Shown: positions 26,301-41,300 of the stretch, piece after piece
Position numbering within the stretch: position 1 is the stretch's first letter
Layout of the letters: each line of letters opens with the position of its first letter
Source of the DNA: Saturnia japonica
Lineage: Eukaryota > Arthropoda > Insecta > Lepidoptera > Saturniidae
Reading direction: 5' to 3'
Assembly (NCBI GenBank): GCA_033032175.1
Contig: CM065325.1
Location: 8,956,930-9,020,929 of the forward strand
DNA: 64,000 bases
The notes under the pieces: generated by a model
Database searches by the model: none
The model's input: the letters and a program-made list of their open reading frames with translations, nothing else
What the model was told of the DNA's origin: nothing
Translations under genes and position numbers: made by a program

Positions 26301-29300
26301 AAAACTTTGTATATATATTAATGTAATATTAACCTAATTGTATTTGTAAAATAAACAATAAGGAAACGGTTTTTAAAGAAGATTCACTTCAGCTGCGTGT
26401 AAAGGCCACACGCACAACTTTATTTCTCAAATACTAGTTTTTTTGGTTAGCTTTTTAATAAAGACAACAATGTTATGTGTATGAAATATATTGTTTATCA
26501 TTAGATATTTTTCTCAGTTACAGTAACATGCATCAACTATTGCTCTTAAGATATAGGGTATCATCTCAATACTGGTTTAGTTTACTTGATAAGCATAAAG
26601 TGCCTGGAAGTAACACAGTTGTAAACAGTAGCCATAGATTATAAAAGCGAGTTTAAAATATTATAGAAAAGGTATTTAACGTTTTTGTACTTTCCCAGGG
26701 CCGGCAAACTACTGGCACTTCGTCTTTTGTGCGAATCAACGCAAGCCCAGGGCCCCGGAGCACCCTCATCTTGCAACAACCGACTGCATCTAGCACACTT
26801 GAATCTCTACCAGAGAGCCCTCCACCACGGTATATGTCTCAAATATATACATTGATGTATATTGTTTTATCTTCTTTAGTAAACAAAAGGAGATAGTTTT
26901 ATCCAAAATATAGAAACTGTATTTGTAGTAAGTGTATACATTGGGCCCTCAGTCATTGATAACGTCAAGTGATGTTCATTTTTATACTCTATTCACTGAA
27001 TACAGCCGATATCAGAAGTCATAACTTACGGAATTGGTTGGACAAAAGCTAAATAAGTGTTCAAATAGCAGCAAAATGCCAGTCTACATGTGTCACTTGT
27101 ACGGCGAGGCACGGACTTACTACTATACACATAGACCCGACCCGAGTGTTGAATTATTTTAATTTTGTATTATCTCTCGAACTATGGCGTCCAAATAATA
27201 TGCTGTAAAACACAAAGTTTATCTTCATTATAAATTGTCTTTATGATGAAGTAACTTTTGTTTATAAGGATTAATATGCCCTGCTTTAAAATAATGCTCA
27301 TAAATTAATTTTAAATCTTTAACAAAAAAAATTGCAAAATACCTTATTGTGGCTCATGTATAAGAGATAGATATATGCTATCGCTGACTTTTTTATATAT
27401 ACTAATGGCCAATATTTTTGTAGAACATTGTATTGACGTATCATTAACCATTAAGACAGCGCATGCGACTAAAGCATTTCGCGAGGGCTTCGACTTCCGA
27501 CTTACTTAATAAAAATCAATATTTAAGGCTAGCTAGAAACTGTAGCTTAATGTTATTTAACCTATACTATTCCTCGTCAATCTGGCTATCATATAAAAAA
27601 AGATTTTTTAGAATCCGGCTGGTAGTTCCAGAGATTAGCAAACAAACAAAAAAAAAAAATCCCGCTTTATTATATTATTAGTATTGGTATAGATTTTACA
27701 TATTTTTTTTAAATATGGAATGATTCGTACAATTTATAATCAAAATGTTCTAGTCCTTACCATTTCACATGCTTCCTTTCACATGCACACCAAAGTGCTA
27801 AAAAGAAAACGCTGTATTAACTCTTCATTGAAAAGAGTATAAACAATGAAATTAATTCATTTATATATAGCTAGTATCTTGGTTTTGTTAATAATAATAA
27901 GTATCAATACACATAATGAATTATAATTAATTTTGTTATCAGGTCTAACTGGCGAGGATCGTTCAGTGGTGGATGTCCTTGTCGAACATGCGGCTCCCAG
28001 GTACCTCTCTCTCGCTCTCGACGGGTACTCTCTCCTGCTACTGGACTTCGTACATGCTTCGACTGTTGTTCTCAACTCCTCTGACATGGGGCCTACGGTG
28101 AGTAACAAGTAAAGAAAATTCGAACGTATTGAAACTTATATATTTTAAAACTAAAGGAATGTTTTGTTTCAGTGTCCACGCACAGCTGCTGTCACTTTCC
28201 TCGGGTCTCTTTTGTCGCTCCCTGATGGTCTTATGAATGCACCTATGCTCCAACCGTACCCTCACCAATACAACACTGTCTCCTGTCCAGATCTTAAGGT
28301 ATTTCAATTATCTCTATATATTATTAGCCATTAATTACTGGGACGGGCAAAATGACGTCTGCTATGCAAGCTAATATTAACCAGGCTCCACACTTTAGCT
28401 CCAACGCTCGCACCAACGTTGATATTTGGATGTCTCGTGTTGGAAATATCAAAGTAATTATGCACCAACATTGGTATTGTATCCACACATTGGCGGTTTC
28501 CTCCGTCTTGCCGTGACACGCAACTTTTCAGTTAGCTATAGTTGTCAAAAAATTTAAATAGAGTTGATCTGTTTATATACTATCTGGTTCCGTATTTTAT
28601 GATATTTCTTAACCCACCATCAGCGATTTGGTAAAGTGTTAGTTCAAAACAATTGTGTCCGACTAAATCAAGATCACCCGCCATTGTGGCACGCTAGTCA
28701 TGTCGCGTTCCAAATCAACCTGTGTGTATCCAGTAATCAAGCAAGATAGTAGGCTAACTATACACAAATTACTCGTAACCAACATGCACATATTGATAAA
28801 CCCATCACAGTGAGTCTCTTTTGATTTGTGTTTTTTGGGATCAGCCAATGCATATCCAGTTGCCGGGAGGCCTGCAGGCTGGTATGACAGCAACGACTGG
28901 CGATAGATTGTGGATCTCTCTGTGGCCGCCATTGTTTTCGATTGTACTATGCTTACCGTCAGGCACAATATCAAATAAAAATTATATGCATTCAGTAATG
29001 TAAAACGCCTATAATATTTTCTATATCAAGCGTCTTCACATTGCCTCGAATTGAACTAGACTGGCATGATGGCATGATATGGCCTTAGTATAGATAAAGA
29101 CGCGTGGTGTGCTACTACAGGAACACGTGCTGAACATAGTGGTTCGTGTGTGTCGGCGGGAGGGAGCGGCGAGTGCGCGCGCAGCGGGCGCGTGCGCGCT
29201 CACAGCGCACCTGTGTTATGCGCTCGCTGTGCGCGACCCGTGCCCGCGACTACCCGACTACGTCACATGCCTCCTGCAGATGCTAATGGTAACATTTACC

Positions 29301-32300
29301 AAACACTTTACTTCTCCATATAAAATAAACGATTAACATCGATAAAAGATTTTATACATAAGCTTAACAAAATTGTGTGTATTTATGTACGCACCTAACT
29401 ATTAGATATATGTATAATAATACTTCTTTGGCATAAGATAACAAAAATAACTCTACTATTTTTATCCCGCCTGCCAACAACATGATGAGGTTAGCCGTCA
29501 ATTATAATAAATTTATAGTAATGTTTATTTGTACTTACAACGTTAAATTATTTTTACACAATTAAAAAAAAGTGAAATTAATCACATCATTATCATTGAT
29601 GGCGAACTTCATCTTATCGCACTTCCATCACATGATGCGCACGCAGTTCTCAATTTTACCCTCTACTAAACGAGCCAAAAGAAATAGGACATCAAAAAGT
29701 AGTATATTATGGAACGTCAACGTGAATAGTAAAATATTTTGGATACTGAAATAAATATTTTTTAACTTTAAATCTAATCTGTACATATTACGTAGTCAAG
29801 TAAATCAATTGAAATTGGTATAATAACAATGATAATTATTTACTATCATTGAACTAGCTTATGCCCACAACTTCGTTCTCGTGACTATGCTTTTGATGTA
29901 ACATGCGAAATATGTTTCTTATCTAAATTAACAGTGGGTTGTCTTTTATTTATTATTGCAATTTTATCATTACTGCTTAATCCCTATGGAAAATCATAAT
30001 AATATACGACTCGAAACCTTATGCCTAACTACCTAAATTATATTAATAATCGAAAATCAGATCAAAGGAAAAAACTGAAATTTTAATAATTATAAATTAT
30101 ACTTTTAGTGGAATTTGAACTTGGCTGAGATCTAAAACACGATTGAGAGTTACGTGTGATTATATGTTATTTACATAAGTGTGCATTTTTTTGTATTTGG
30201 ATGTGTATGTATGCTCGTTAGCCTAGTGGTCGTAAGCGCGACTGCTATGATCGAGGTCCTGGGTTCGATTCCCTGGTCGAGCAAAGTGTTATTGGGTTTT
30301 CATACCCGATTAATGGCAATAGGCTCGCCCCCTATTTATTATATGGGACGTAAAAACATACTCGGCGAACTGTGGGTGTACATTAGTACACCTCTGCCTA
30401 ACCCTTCGGGGAATACAGGCGTGATGGTATGTATGTATGTATGTATGATGATGTCCCAACAGTATCCGATCTGTACCAATAACTTCGCGCCAAAACATCC
30501 GAATGACCTTTATGAAGTACGAGCGTGACAAGTGACTCTTACCAACGAGATTTGTTATTTTGAGTGCAGCGTGTCTTTACGCACATTGTCGACTTCGTGT
30601 TCGTCGGATTTTGCTATCATTAAAAATGACAGAGATCGGAACAACGAATTTCCATAAAGTTTTGCTCCAAACTTGGAAAGAGTTGTGTATAGACCATCGA
30701 AATGATGCAGGAGGCCTTTAATGTTGCTTTTATGAGCAAAACTCAAAAGAGTGGTACAAGCGATTCAAAAACGGTCGCGTGAGTGTTCGAGCGAGTGGCG
30801 ACTGGCTTCTCCACAGTGATGACGCGCCAGCGCATTTATCGAATCTCGTGTAATAGTTTTTTGCGAAACACAGTAATAAACAACTCCGTCAGCCTCAGTA
30901 CAGTGCCAACATATCCCTCTGCTACTTTTGACTGTTCCCAATATTAAAAACGCCGTTTAAAGGACACCAGTTTGACGACAGAGAGCCGGTTGAAACGAAT
31001 ACAACGCGTGCACTCATTGTGATTCCGATAACCGATTACCAGAACCGCATCAGGATGTGGAAGAACCGATGGGAACGTCTTGTTCAGTCGAAGGGGACTA
31101 CTTCAAAGGATGCCATGAGCCGGATGACGAAAAATAATGCCAGTGCGAAGTTACGGGTACAGGTCGGATACTTTTGGGACACAGGTGTATATTTAATTTT
31201 TATTAAGTTTTCTGTTCATTTTTTGTGTAATCTTTGCATCAAAGTTTTTTTTTTCTTGTAATAAGTTTTTGTTTAGTTCGTCTATAGAAATTCACTTATT
31301 TATTGTAATATATAAAATATAAACAAATGTTGTAGTATCGTTACTTGGTAAGGTATATGCAGTAAGATGCATAACAAAAACAACGTGTGCAGTAGTTCGC
31401 ACACGATAGAAGTGGAAACCTGAGGAAATGTTTGAACTTTAAAATCTCTTTAAAAAAATACTTAATCAGCGGAACTGGAACTATCGAACACTTTATGACT
31501 TTACATACAACAGTCCGTAAATATTTGGTCCTCTCACGCCGCTAGGCCATTTCGACGAGAAAATCAGGACTTGCTTTTAATAGTAAATAATCTAAATGAA
31601 TTCTATGTCATTCTCTCGTATGCTAAATCCTATAGATATATGGGGATGTCGCTTTTTCCTTTCATCGGGTTTCAAATCACAACTGTACTAAAAAAGCTTT
31701 TACTTCGTAAAAGGTGTAGAACGTTAAGTACTTTCATGTTCATCAGTATCGATCTTCGAACGCGGCCTCAAAATAGCTGAAATCCAAAAGATAAACTGAT
31801 AGTTATATGTACAGTTATCTACTTCCGTGACCACCTGACTCATTCAATGAGAATCTTCATCTTCAATTATCACGTATCCTCTTTTATAAGTTGAACTACA
31901 AACAAAGATTGGGGCTCAAATATTATTTTTCTATAGCAACTATTCATTCCTATTCAAGTGAAAGTCTGAGTTCGCGTCACTAACATGTGATTCTGAGAAA
32001 CATGTTGATCACTTTCATGTATCTATAACCGAATAACTATACCTAAAAGAACAAACGATATAAGAATAACATATCGCTGCCGTAGAGGAAAAATTAGGTA
32101 ACTAAACTTTTATTTATTTCTTTGGCATAAAGTGTACAGTAAAATGTTTCTTTTGGACTTAACGACGCTCTGATGATATCTTAGTCTTTAAAATAAATAT
32201 TCTAGAAAATAAAACAAGTGAATTTGATATATTCTGTTTTGACTTTTTCACATAAATGAAAAGAGCTGAAGGTAACATACTCAAAAGATAACATTGTATC

Positions 32301-35300
32301 AATATATAATACGTAAAAACACTGACGATAAATTTTGTTGTACGTAAAAACTTACTGCCGCTTTTGTTGAAACAAATGACTAAATCACCGTTTTCTTGCA
32401 AATCTGATTTTGTTAGTTAACTTTCCCTCTACGGCAGGGATATTCATATTTTAAACTAACGCTTAATATTTATTAATCGACTTTATTATTAGGTATTGAC
32501 TGTCCCAGAGATGTACATAATGAACGAAAGTAAGATAAGATTTGAAATTTATTTTTGACTACTCAAAACAAGCTGAATGTGAAAATGTTCCTGAAAATAT
32601 CTTGACTTGAAATTAAGTTTGCGTATATTTGCATCGCAAATAATTGAAATTGTAGTTTTTAAAGAAAGCAATGTAATAACGAAACAGAATATTATTATTT
32701 TTCTTTCAGATGAAGAACAAGAATATTGCGAAAATCGTAAGCGATTGTATACTTGTTCTGGCCGATTACACAGATCGTATTGTAGAATTATATCCTGGAC
32801 TTGCCGGTAAGATATGTCCGTCCCAAGTAATATATGATAAATCAAATTCTCACCCTTTGTTTCAATACCACTGTATAAAAACTATTGTATAAAAATGCAA
32901 TTAGACAAGCACTTTATATTTACGACCTATACTTTGTTCATCATATGTCTCATATATATGTCAAGTGTTTCATTTAGAGATACAGCATAACTTAAATCGG
33001 TAGTTGATTTTACAATTATCTATTCTTTTTTAGAGTTAAATGTAATCGATAATACGGTTTTGCTTTAAATCAATTGAGAGGTGTGTAAGCTGTGTAAAGG
33101 AAATAACAAAAATAAACTATAACAACAATTGAGATCGCAAACCAGAACACCTGAATTGTAGAATGCGTAACGCCAAACAACAAGATTAATTTTTCCAGTC
33201 AATATTCTTCGTTGTCTGTTGCTGAAGTAAAAATATAGGAATTACGTAAATATATCATTTTAAACGAAATTAATATAGAAACTAATAAATTAAATGTACA
33301 ACGGTGTTCAATTATTTCGATTCATTGAGATTATTTTGCCCTACTTTCAAAATAAAATAAAATAAAATAGGTACCATAAAAAGTAACGCTGCATGTAGTA
33401 AGATTCGGAAAAATTATTGTATAGAGGAAGTTTTTTAGGGTTTTGTCATACAAAATGTATTTGTAACGTCATTAAAAAAAAAAATAATGATAAGTGGTAG
33501 TCGAAATGCGTGTTCTACGTTTGTCTAAGGACACTTTATGCAGCTCTTCTTATGATGAACAAAGTATAACTACATAGTCTGCATTCCTTTTTGACTTTCA
33601 TTTATTAGCTATACTAAAAATTTAACGTAAGATGTTACACATTACATAGTTTAATCTTCGTTTTTAATTTCCTACTTAACTGTGAGTTCTATTTTGAATA
33701 TAAAATATGAAAAGTACTACAATGGACATGGAATTTCATGTTTTAGTACAATTTGCAATGTAATTATACTACTTTCATTCATTGTATTTGTATTAATTTA
33801 AATGTATTTTTCTTTCTAAGTACAGTTTTTTTATAGGCAAAATCATAAAATCAATATGCGCATGTTTGGCTCAAATATCAACGAGTAGTTCTCGCGATGC
33901 TGTGAAGCCTTTGGCTGGTTCCTTGCTGCTCTGCTTGGCTGAGTTCGCAGTGCGCTGTGGTCCAAACTATCTCATGGAGGAGAAGGACGGCGACCAATCG
34001 TTACTGCTTATGATATTCAAGGTGAGAACATTACACAATATTAACTTACATTTTTACGTTTCTTGTTTAAGATAAACTTCACCTGCGCTATAAGTACCTC
34101 ATTCTTTTTACTTGACTCTTTTAAATTTTATAAAAGTAGTACATAAATATACTTTTTTTTAATAAGTACATTGCTTTAAAAATCAAGTCAGTTTTATAGC
34201 TGACTTCAAAAAAATGGAGGAGGTCTGAATTTGATTGTATTTTTTTATGTTTGTTCACTCATAACTTCTTTATTATATGAACCGATTTAGATATTTATTT
34301 TTTCGTTAGAAAGGGATATAAGGATGGTCCTATTTTAATGTAATTGACATTAGACTTTCGACTTCGAAAACGCACCAGAGAAGTCTTCAAAATCATTGAA
34401 ATTAATTTTTAATTAATTAATTAATTGTTTTTTTTTTTGTAGCAGAATGTACTTTTTCTGCACTCTTATTTTTCTTATATAATATGTTATTAATAAGGTT
34501 TCCATTTAAAATATGTATGTACACATGATTTTACCAGTCATTTTACCATTTTGTCACCAGTAGGTGACTAAGTAAGTTCCTGACAGTATTTTTTTTTTAT
34601 TTAAATACATTCCTTCTGTGGATAACTAAATAGGTTTAAGATCATTTTATAGGGGTTTTATGAAGTTACATTTTGTAACTTTTAAATATTGGAAATTATA
34701 ATTCACATATTATAATCATTTTAACATTTAATCACAACATATACGTAAAAAAATTTAGAAACATACAAACAGACAAACAAATAATCACATAGTGTAGTAA
34801 AACCTACACGTTTGAGCATCAATGCAGATAATCTTCGACTGACCCATCTGTTTTGGCATATTGGAAGCCAGTTTATTGATGGGCAGCAGCACCGGGGTGC
34901 TCGACATGCTCCTGGGGCTGGAAGCCGTGCTCGTCAGCGATGAATGTCACGGTGTAGATGAGTCCGTCGGTTCCAACGTATTTGTAGCTGCCGTTCACTT
35001 CGATGGCTTTGTGGTCCTCGCTGATTTGCTTAAGTGTACCCTTTTCCTGGCGAGATGTTCCGTCGCTTGTTTCGAAACTGTTAGAGAAAATATAATTATT
35101 AGAAACATATACTTTATTATAACTTGTCAAAATAATTCTTCTACTTCTTATTTAATGGCAACTGTGTTCATCCTCAAGTCTGCCAACTTTACGTGAATAA
35201 AATCTTTTTCTAATTATTCTCATAATCCAAAAAAATTGTTGTTCAAATTGTCCATGGAGTTTTTGTAGCAACTTAAAATGCATGTTCCTAGTTATTACTT

Positions 35301-38300
35301 ATAATCCACAACGACCAAACTAAAACTAAAACAAAATACCGATCAATTAATATGATACAGGACTAAAAAAAGTTATGAATTAAAATAAAAACCAACACAT
35401 AACATAATCTGTTACTACTTTTCAAAAACTCCTCAAATTAATTCGGTCCAGTGTTATCGAAGTTGTGAAACTGGATGCTTACTCAAAGTTGTAGCCCTCG
35501 GCGTTGACGTCTGAATCCTGTTTGAGAATGTAGACTGGGTGTTGTTCTGGTTGGTGTTGGGGAGCTGCTAGAGCGACGGCCACAACGGCGAAAGCGAACA
35601 ATACCTGAAAGTTTATAAGTTAGCTTTTAGCCTCTTTGCTCCTGAATCTAATTCCCGTTATTTGTTTTCATAAAAGCAGAATTTTCATTACAGCTACAAG
35701 AATTATTTTTGTGTACCTTTTCATAATTGGACCACTTCTTTTAATATTCTCCCATTATATTAAATATCTATAGCAAAAAATGCCTGACTTGAAAAAAAAA
35801 ATGTTTGATACTTACGATTTTCTGCATATTGCTGATGTTTGTGTGTAGGTAGGTTAGTAGGTAACTACTGTTGCTGGAGTCAGCTATTGACTGTGCCGGG
35901 ATATGAGCGCGCGCATGTTTTAAATGCAAACTCTAATTGATGACAACACTATCTTTTGCATACACATAATTTGGTGCTAATGAAAAGAGAGACCATGCGT
36001 CCTACAAAAAACGGTTTAGCTCTATCATTACATAAGTGCGTATTTGTTTTATTGCAAAATCGAACGGCCGACTTTGTGTACTGTATGTTCAAGTGGTTTG
36101 ACCTATGGCTTTTTATCACCTTATTACTTTTTCTGGGGAATTGTGAATGGTTCGGTTAGACTGTTGTAGAAATTTGGGTATGGTGTAAATTAATTGTTAA
36201 TAAGCCTATGTAAATTTTATTTGCGATCGCCCGCATGGTGTCATGGTCTCGATTTGGAATCATAATTTCTGTTTTTTTGTAAGTATTTCTTAAATATTTT
36301 AAAGCTTTGAGAGTACTCCAGGTTCTTACACTAAAAGATTAATTCCTGAATTATAAATTATGTAGGGCTAACGAATGAGACTTGAGAAATGGTGAGTATT
36401 CGGTATCGGTACTGAATGTGGGGGAAAAATAGGGCTAGATTCCTTGACATTTGGAATAACCAATACGTCGTGGACTGGTATGGTGATTAAGCCCGTACCT
36501 TCTATCGCGAAGAGGCCACCTTTATCCATTAGTGGGACACATACAGGTTTATATTATTATTTTGATATAATCGTGAAAACAACATACTCTACATATTGAT
36601 ATAAATATACACACAACACATAAACAATAAATGGATCAATCAACTATTTTACCCACACTTTGCTGTCCCTGACATATCGTTATAAATTTGTAGATACTAA
36701 TTAATAATGGGTATACACAAAAATAATATAAAAATAGGAAACTTGGTTTCGTTCTCAAAAATGTTCACTTTATTCTATGAAATTTCATGGTAACTCAGAA
36801 TCCAAAATATTCCTTTCCGAAAACCACATTAACTTGTGAATTTTACTTGTCACTTGCGCTTAATTTTTATCATAGAATAGGACGGCATGATATAGTATAT
36901 CGTGTGTAATACAGAATGACAATAAGGCAAAATACTTTTACGTAAAAAAAAAGAAGTTTTATTTGTCCCTGGCAAATTCCGTATACTGAATTTCAGAAAG
37001 AAATACCGTAGATCGTTTTTTTCGCCGTAAGTAGCTTCCATTCTGTCTTCACTGGCACGGGCGCCACGATACCATTTTATAAGGCCTTTTATCAGATTAA
37101 ATGAGAAGTAAATTTTTTCTTCAAAAAAAAAATTTTACTTATCCTCTAACCCTCTCCAAAGTGTGGGTGTCTTAGTTGATTGGCCCACTGTATACCTACA
37201 TAGATACAAAATGAGATGGTTTTTTTTCAGGTATTATACGCGGTTATGAAAGGATCAAATGGATCCGATATAGAGGGCTTGTTACTACCAGTTGATGAAG
37301 ATTTTGATCCTAACATTCAGCTGGATAACCTCGGGCCGAAATCATCTCCAGCTTCAACCATCGACGTTAAACTATGGGCTCAGACGGTAATTATCTTAAT
37401 ATATGTAGTTTTTTATAATATCCTATGATTGCTCATCGCGTTTCGACGATAGTGGTTTCCAAAAGTACTGTGCGCATGTTCTTTCAGTTAAGGAAAACAA
37501 TATGATGAAAATATAGTATGATGGTAAGACGTCTTCTAACGACTACCTGGATAGGTTACCAGTCTCATGTTAAAAATCTGTCGTCAAACACTATCATTCC
37601 CTAAAATACAAGTGTTTAGATGACATACCCCTCAGCCCCTGTAGGCCTACTTACGTAATACATGAATTTTCCAATATGAAATTTATAAAATTTTCGAAGT
37701 ACTGATTAATTTATTAAAGTAAAGGATATTAACTGAAGTGAATTAATGTTAAGATATGTACGCAACTGGTCCTGCATTTGGGTCACTGGCCGCTGTGGAG
37801 CGGTTGCCAGCTGTCTTGCCGCGTGAGCGAGCAACACGACAGCCCAGCGCTAGGCGGCGAGCTAGGACCGCCGGTGCTTTCTGCTGCACACGTACAGCTC
37901 ATGCGCTTCAGTGACTCCACACTCGCCTCACTCGTCGAACTGCCTGCACTCGATCTACCTGCCGGCACCACGCCAGGTTTCACATTTGCTTATACGTCTT
38001 TTAGCCTTTCTGCCAAGCAAAACCCAAGAGATTATAGGTTCATTTCCAGCATAGGGCTGATTTTTGTATCATGATCATAATTGTTAGTAATTTATCTGAA
38101 TTACATTTTATGTATGCAAATCAGTTATTGCGTTTTCCCAGTACAAGCTATAGTTAATTTGGAGTCCAAAGACTATGAATGAGGTTATAACTAATAATTA
38201 TTTACTTTGTAAAGGCCTAACGAAATCGGACCGGCAAGTGCGAGTCTTGTTACGGGACATAGCTGGCAAGGCTTGTTGGGACGCGTCGGCCTTGTATTAC

Positions 38301-41300
38301 GATCCGACTGTCGGTTCATTGGAGCCGCCGGCACCCCTCCCACTACCTGACAAGTAAGTATCTACTGTGAAATTATTTCGTTATCCCATAAAGGTTAGAA
38401 CCGCATTGAACGAAACTTCCCGCGCGATACAAAGTGACACTACACGTGCAACACTTAGCTACCCACATACAACATTACACACGTATGAACACATACACAC
38501 GTGCACACCACACAGGTACATAGGTTCTGTAAGGGACCTTTTTTTTTCTTTTTTTGCGATAGTTAGACTAATGCGCTAGGTAGTGTAGAAAAACCATTCC
38601 GATCACTAAATACACATACGCATGGTTCCCTCCTTCCTCCCAGGAGGAGGGGAACGTGCATATGAGTATATGTTAATTAGCTCGAATTTTCTTAAGATTA
38701 GGGAATTAGATAGATCGCGACCTTTTCGCATTCGCGACGACCGCCCGAGCCGAGGTTCGGCCACTCTGGCACCCTCGTGCGGGTCGTCACAAACTTTCGC
38801 GGCTGAGTGCCCTAAGCGCTCGCCCCCAAGTCCGGTGAAGCTGTAAAAGCCGCAGCGGCTCTGTTTTTGGATAGGGCCCCTAAGGCTAACAGTGTAGTCA
38901 GTTCAAAAAAAAATTAACTGAACTGCAATGCAGCGGAGCGGCGTGGCATTATTTTCAGTATACCGCGCTTGAACTGCAGGGTATGACAATTTCTATCAGC
39001 AATTGTCATTCAGCAATCTCAGAATAATGTAACATTTTCTTTTTTTTATAAATTCATATAAGGTTTTTGCGTTTGGCCACAATTATGCTAAGTGACGATG
39101 TGGCCTAGGGTAGTTACACGTAATAACCTGGGCGGGCTGGCTCTCAAGTGCAGCTACTATTTTTCTTTGACACTTTCTTAACAAATGTTGTTTTGGCTAG
39201 TATTATTCATGTAAAGCCCGTATTGGAGTTTCTATAAAATCATCAAAGGAGCTATGAATCCAATGACGCGCAAATCGCCGCTTGCTATATCAAACGCGGC
39301 AGCGGAACTGTGCGACATAAGTTGCAAGTTGCTACTTTGCGCCGCGGTTCCGCCGCGCTGCCGTATCGCTCCGCTGCAGTGCAATTCCCTTACTGTAAAT
39401 TTCTATTTAATCGGTGAAATTAACTACCTTACCATAATTTTATATAAAATCTAAATCGTCAAGCAATGTCTTTTATGTATTACTAGATACCTATTATATA
39501 GTTATCCTAAGTATTATATAGTTGCGGCCTCATTTCGTATAGTAATGCTAGTTTGGAACTTAGAGGCAATGTACATCAAGTTCTTCCATAAAGCAGCATT
39601 GTTCTGAATAAAAGTGTACCTTGTTTCGCCCTGCATAAAATTGCAGACCATTTGAATTAGATTGTAGATGGGCATAGGGTGCAAAGACCACTTAATACCA
39701 GATAGACATGCGATTCGTTTGCTACTTTATGAACAGGAGGAAGGTTTGAATTGCAAAAGAAAATTTTTCGCTGTTTACGAATAAAAACAAGATAATAATT
39801 TTTGTTCCAGTACTGATAGCCCAAGAGACAATACGTTATCGTCTCTGCCGCCGCCACTGCCCCCAGATTTATTACCGGATTACAAGAATTGCCCTCCTGA
39901 TAAACATCAATTGGATCATGTAATTTTTTTCATTACAATTTATAACTGCACGTATACTGTACTACAAAATACTGGTATATATAACCCTTTATGTGATTAT
40001 ATTCAAACTACAACATCTAACAGATGATTTATAAACGTATGCGGTCGGGGTCTCCGTCTGGAACGAACATAAAATAAGTAAAATATTATTCAAAAATCAG
40101 TTAGCCTGTTTACTCTGAAAATTAAAAAAAAAATCCACTAGAGACGGCACTATTGACAGTACCGTTAAACTCATGTCTTATCATTAAAATAAATAAATAA
40201 ATAAAGTACATGAATAAAAATATTAAAAAGTAAATTATAATTTACGATATGATATATTATTTATCCATGTTTAAAACAAAATCAATTAAACAATATTGCC
40301 TTCCTCTTTGCAATGCTTTTGAGTTTCCACAGTTATGTAGATATTCATCATCACATAAGGTTTCATTTAGGTTCGAAGTATTATCAATAGGACCAGAAGT
40401 GATATAATTATATATTGTAGCACAACAGAAAGTACGAGTATACTTAGTACGAGGAGTATGAGGTAGGAAAATGCCCAATTTGAAGAAGAAAAAGGCAGGA
40501 TGTCTGTGGAACTGAATTGAGTAATTACACGCGTAGGTGCTTATTCCGATAAAAATGTATATAACATAACCATTCGCAATTTATTCTTAAATAATTAAAA
40601 AGGAAGCATTAACAAAAAATATGTACGCGACATATTCAAATCTCTGACAACAAATAAAAGGAACTGTCTAAGACAACTAATCTTTCTACGAGTACATTTT
40701 TATTACCTGAAACAGGTAAACCACAATATGCAAGCCATCGTTTCAAATCACGGACAAGATGATCTTAATTATTGCAAATTTCAATTTTGCTCCAGGAACA
40801 TCTTCCGTTAATTCCATGTACTCGTATGTTTAATGATACTCTTAATAGGGAAAACACAACATAATGTATTCCTAACTAGCTGGGGTTGCTGACATTGATG
40901 GGTCTTTTTTAAATTTTCACAAAGAAAAGGTTAATTCATAATGAACACTACTTATACATAATACTTATACATACGGCTTATAGTAAATATGTACCATACG
41001 AAATAATTGTTAAACCATTGAATTACTGAACAATCACCCATTTCGCGATACCACCTTGAGGGTCTCCGCCCGAAGTGCAATATTTGTAGTTTGGCGGCCG
41101 CCTAAGGAGGATACAATCGGCCGCGCACGATGCTCGTCTACTCGAACCTCAATACTCGCACGCACACACATATCCTCGTAAAAGAAACAGAAAGATAGAA
41201 AGTTGCACGAAGGAGGTATAACGCTTTTTCCTTACGTGTACATTTCTACAAGTCAATTTCTACCGAAGCCGCATTTAAGAACTTCATTACGTTATTCTAA

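Noticed and set aside
30220..30292. A tRNA gene at the SINE head
   Set aside because: The sequence continues into a repeat body found again at 1318-1556, so it is a retroposed tRNA-derived promoter.
34861..35196. A + strand gene over the cuticle gene (111 codons)
   Set aside because: It is the shadow of the - strand cuticle exon; its peptide has no sense in any family I know.
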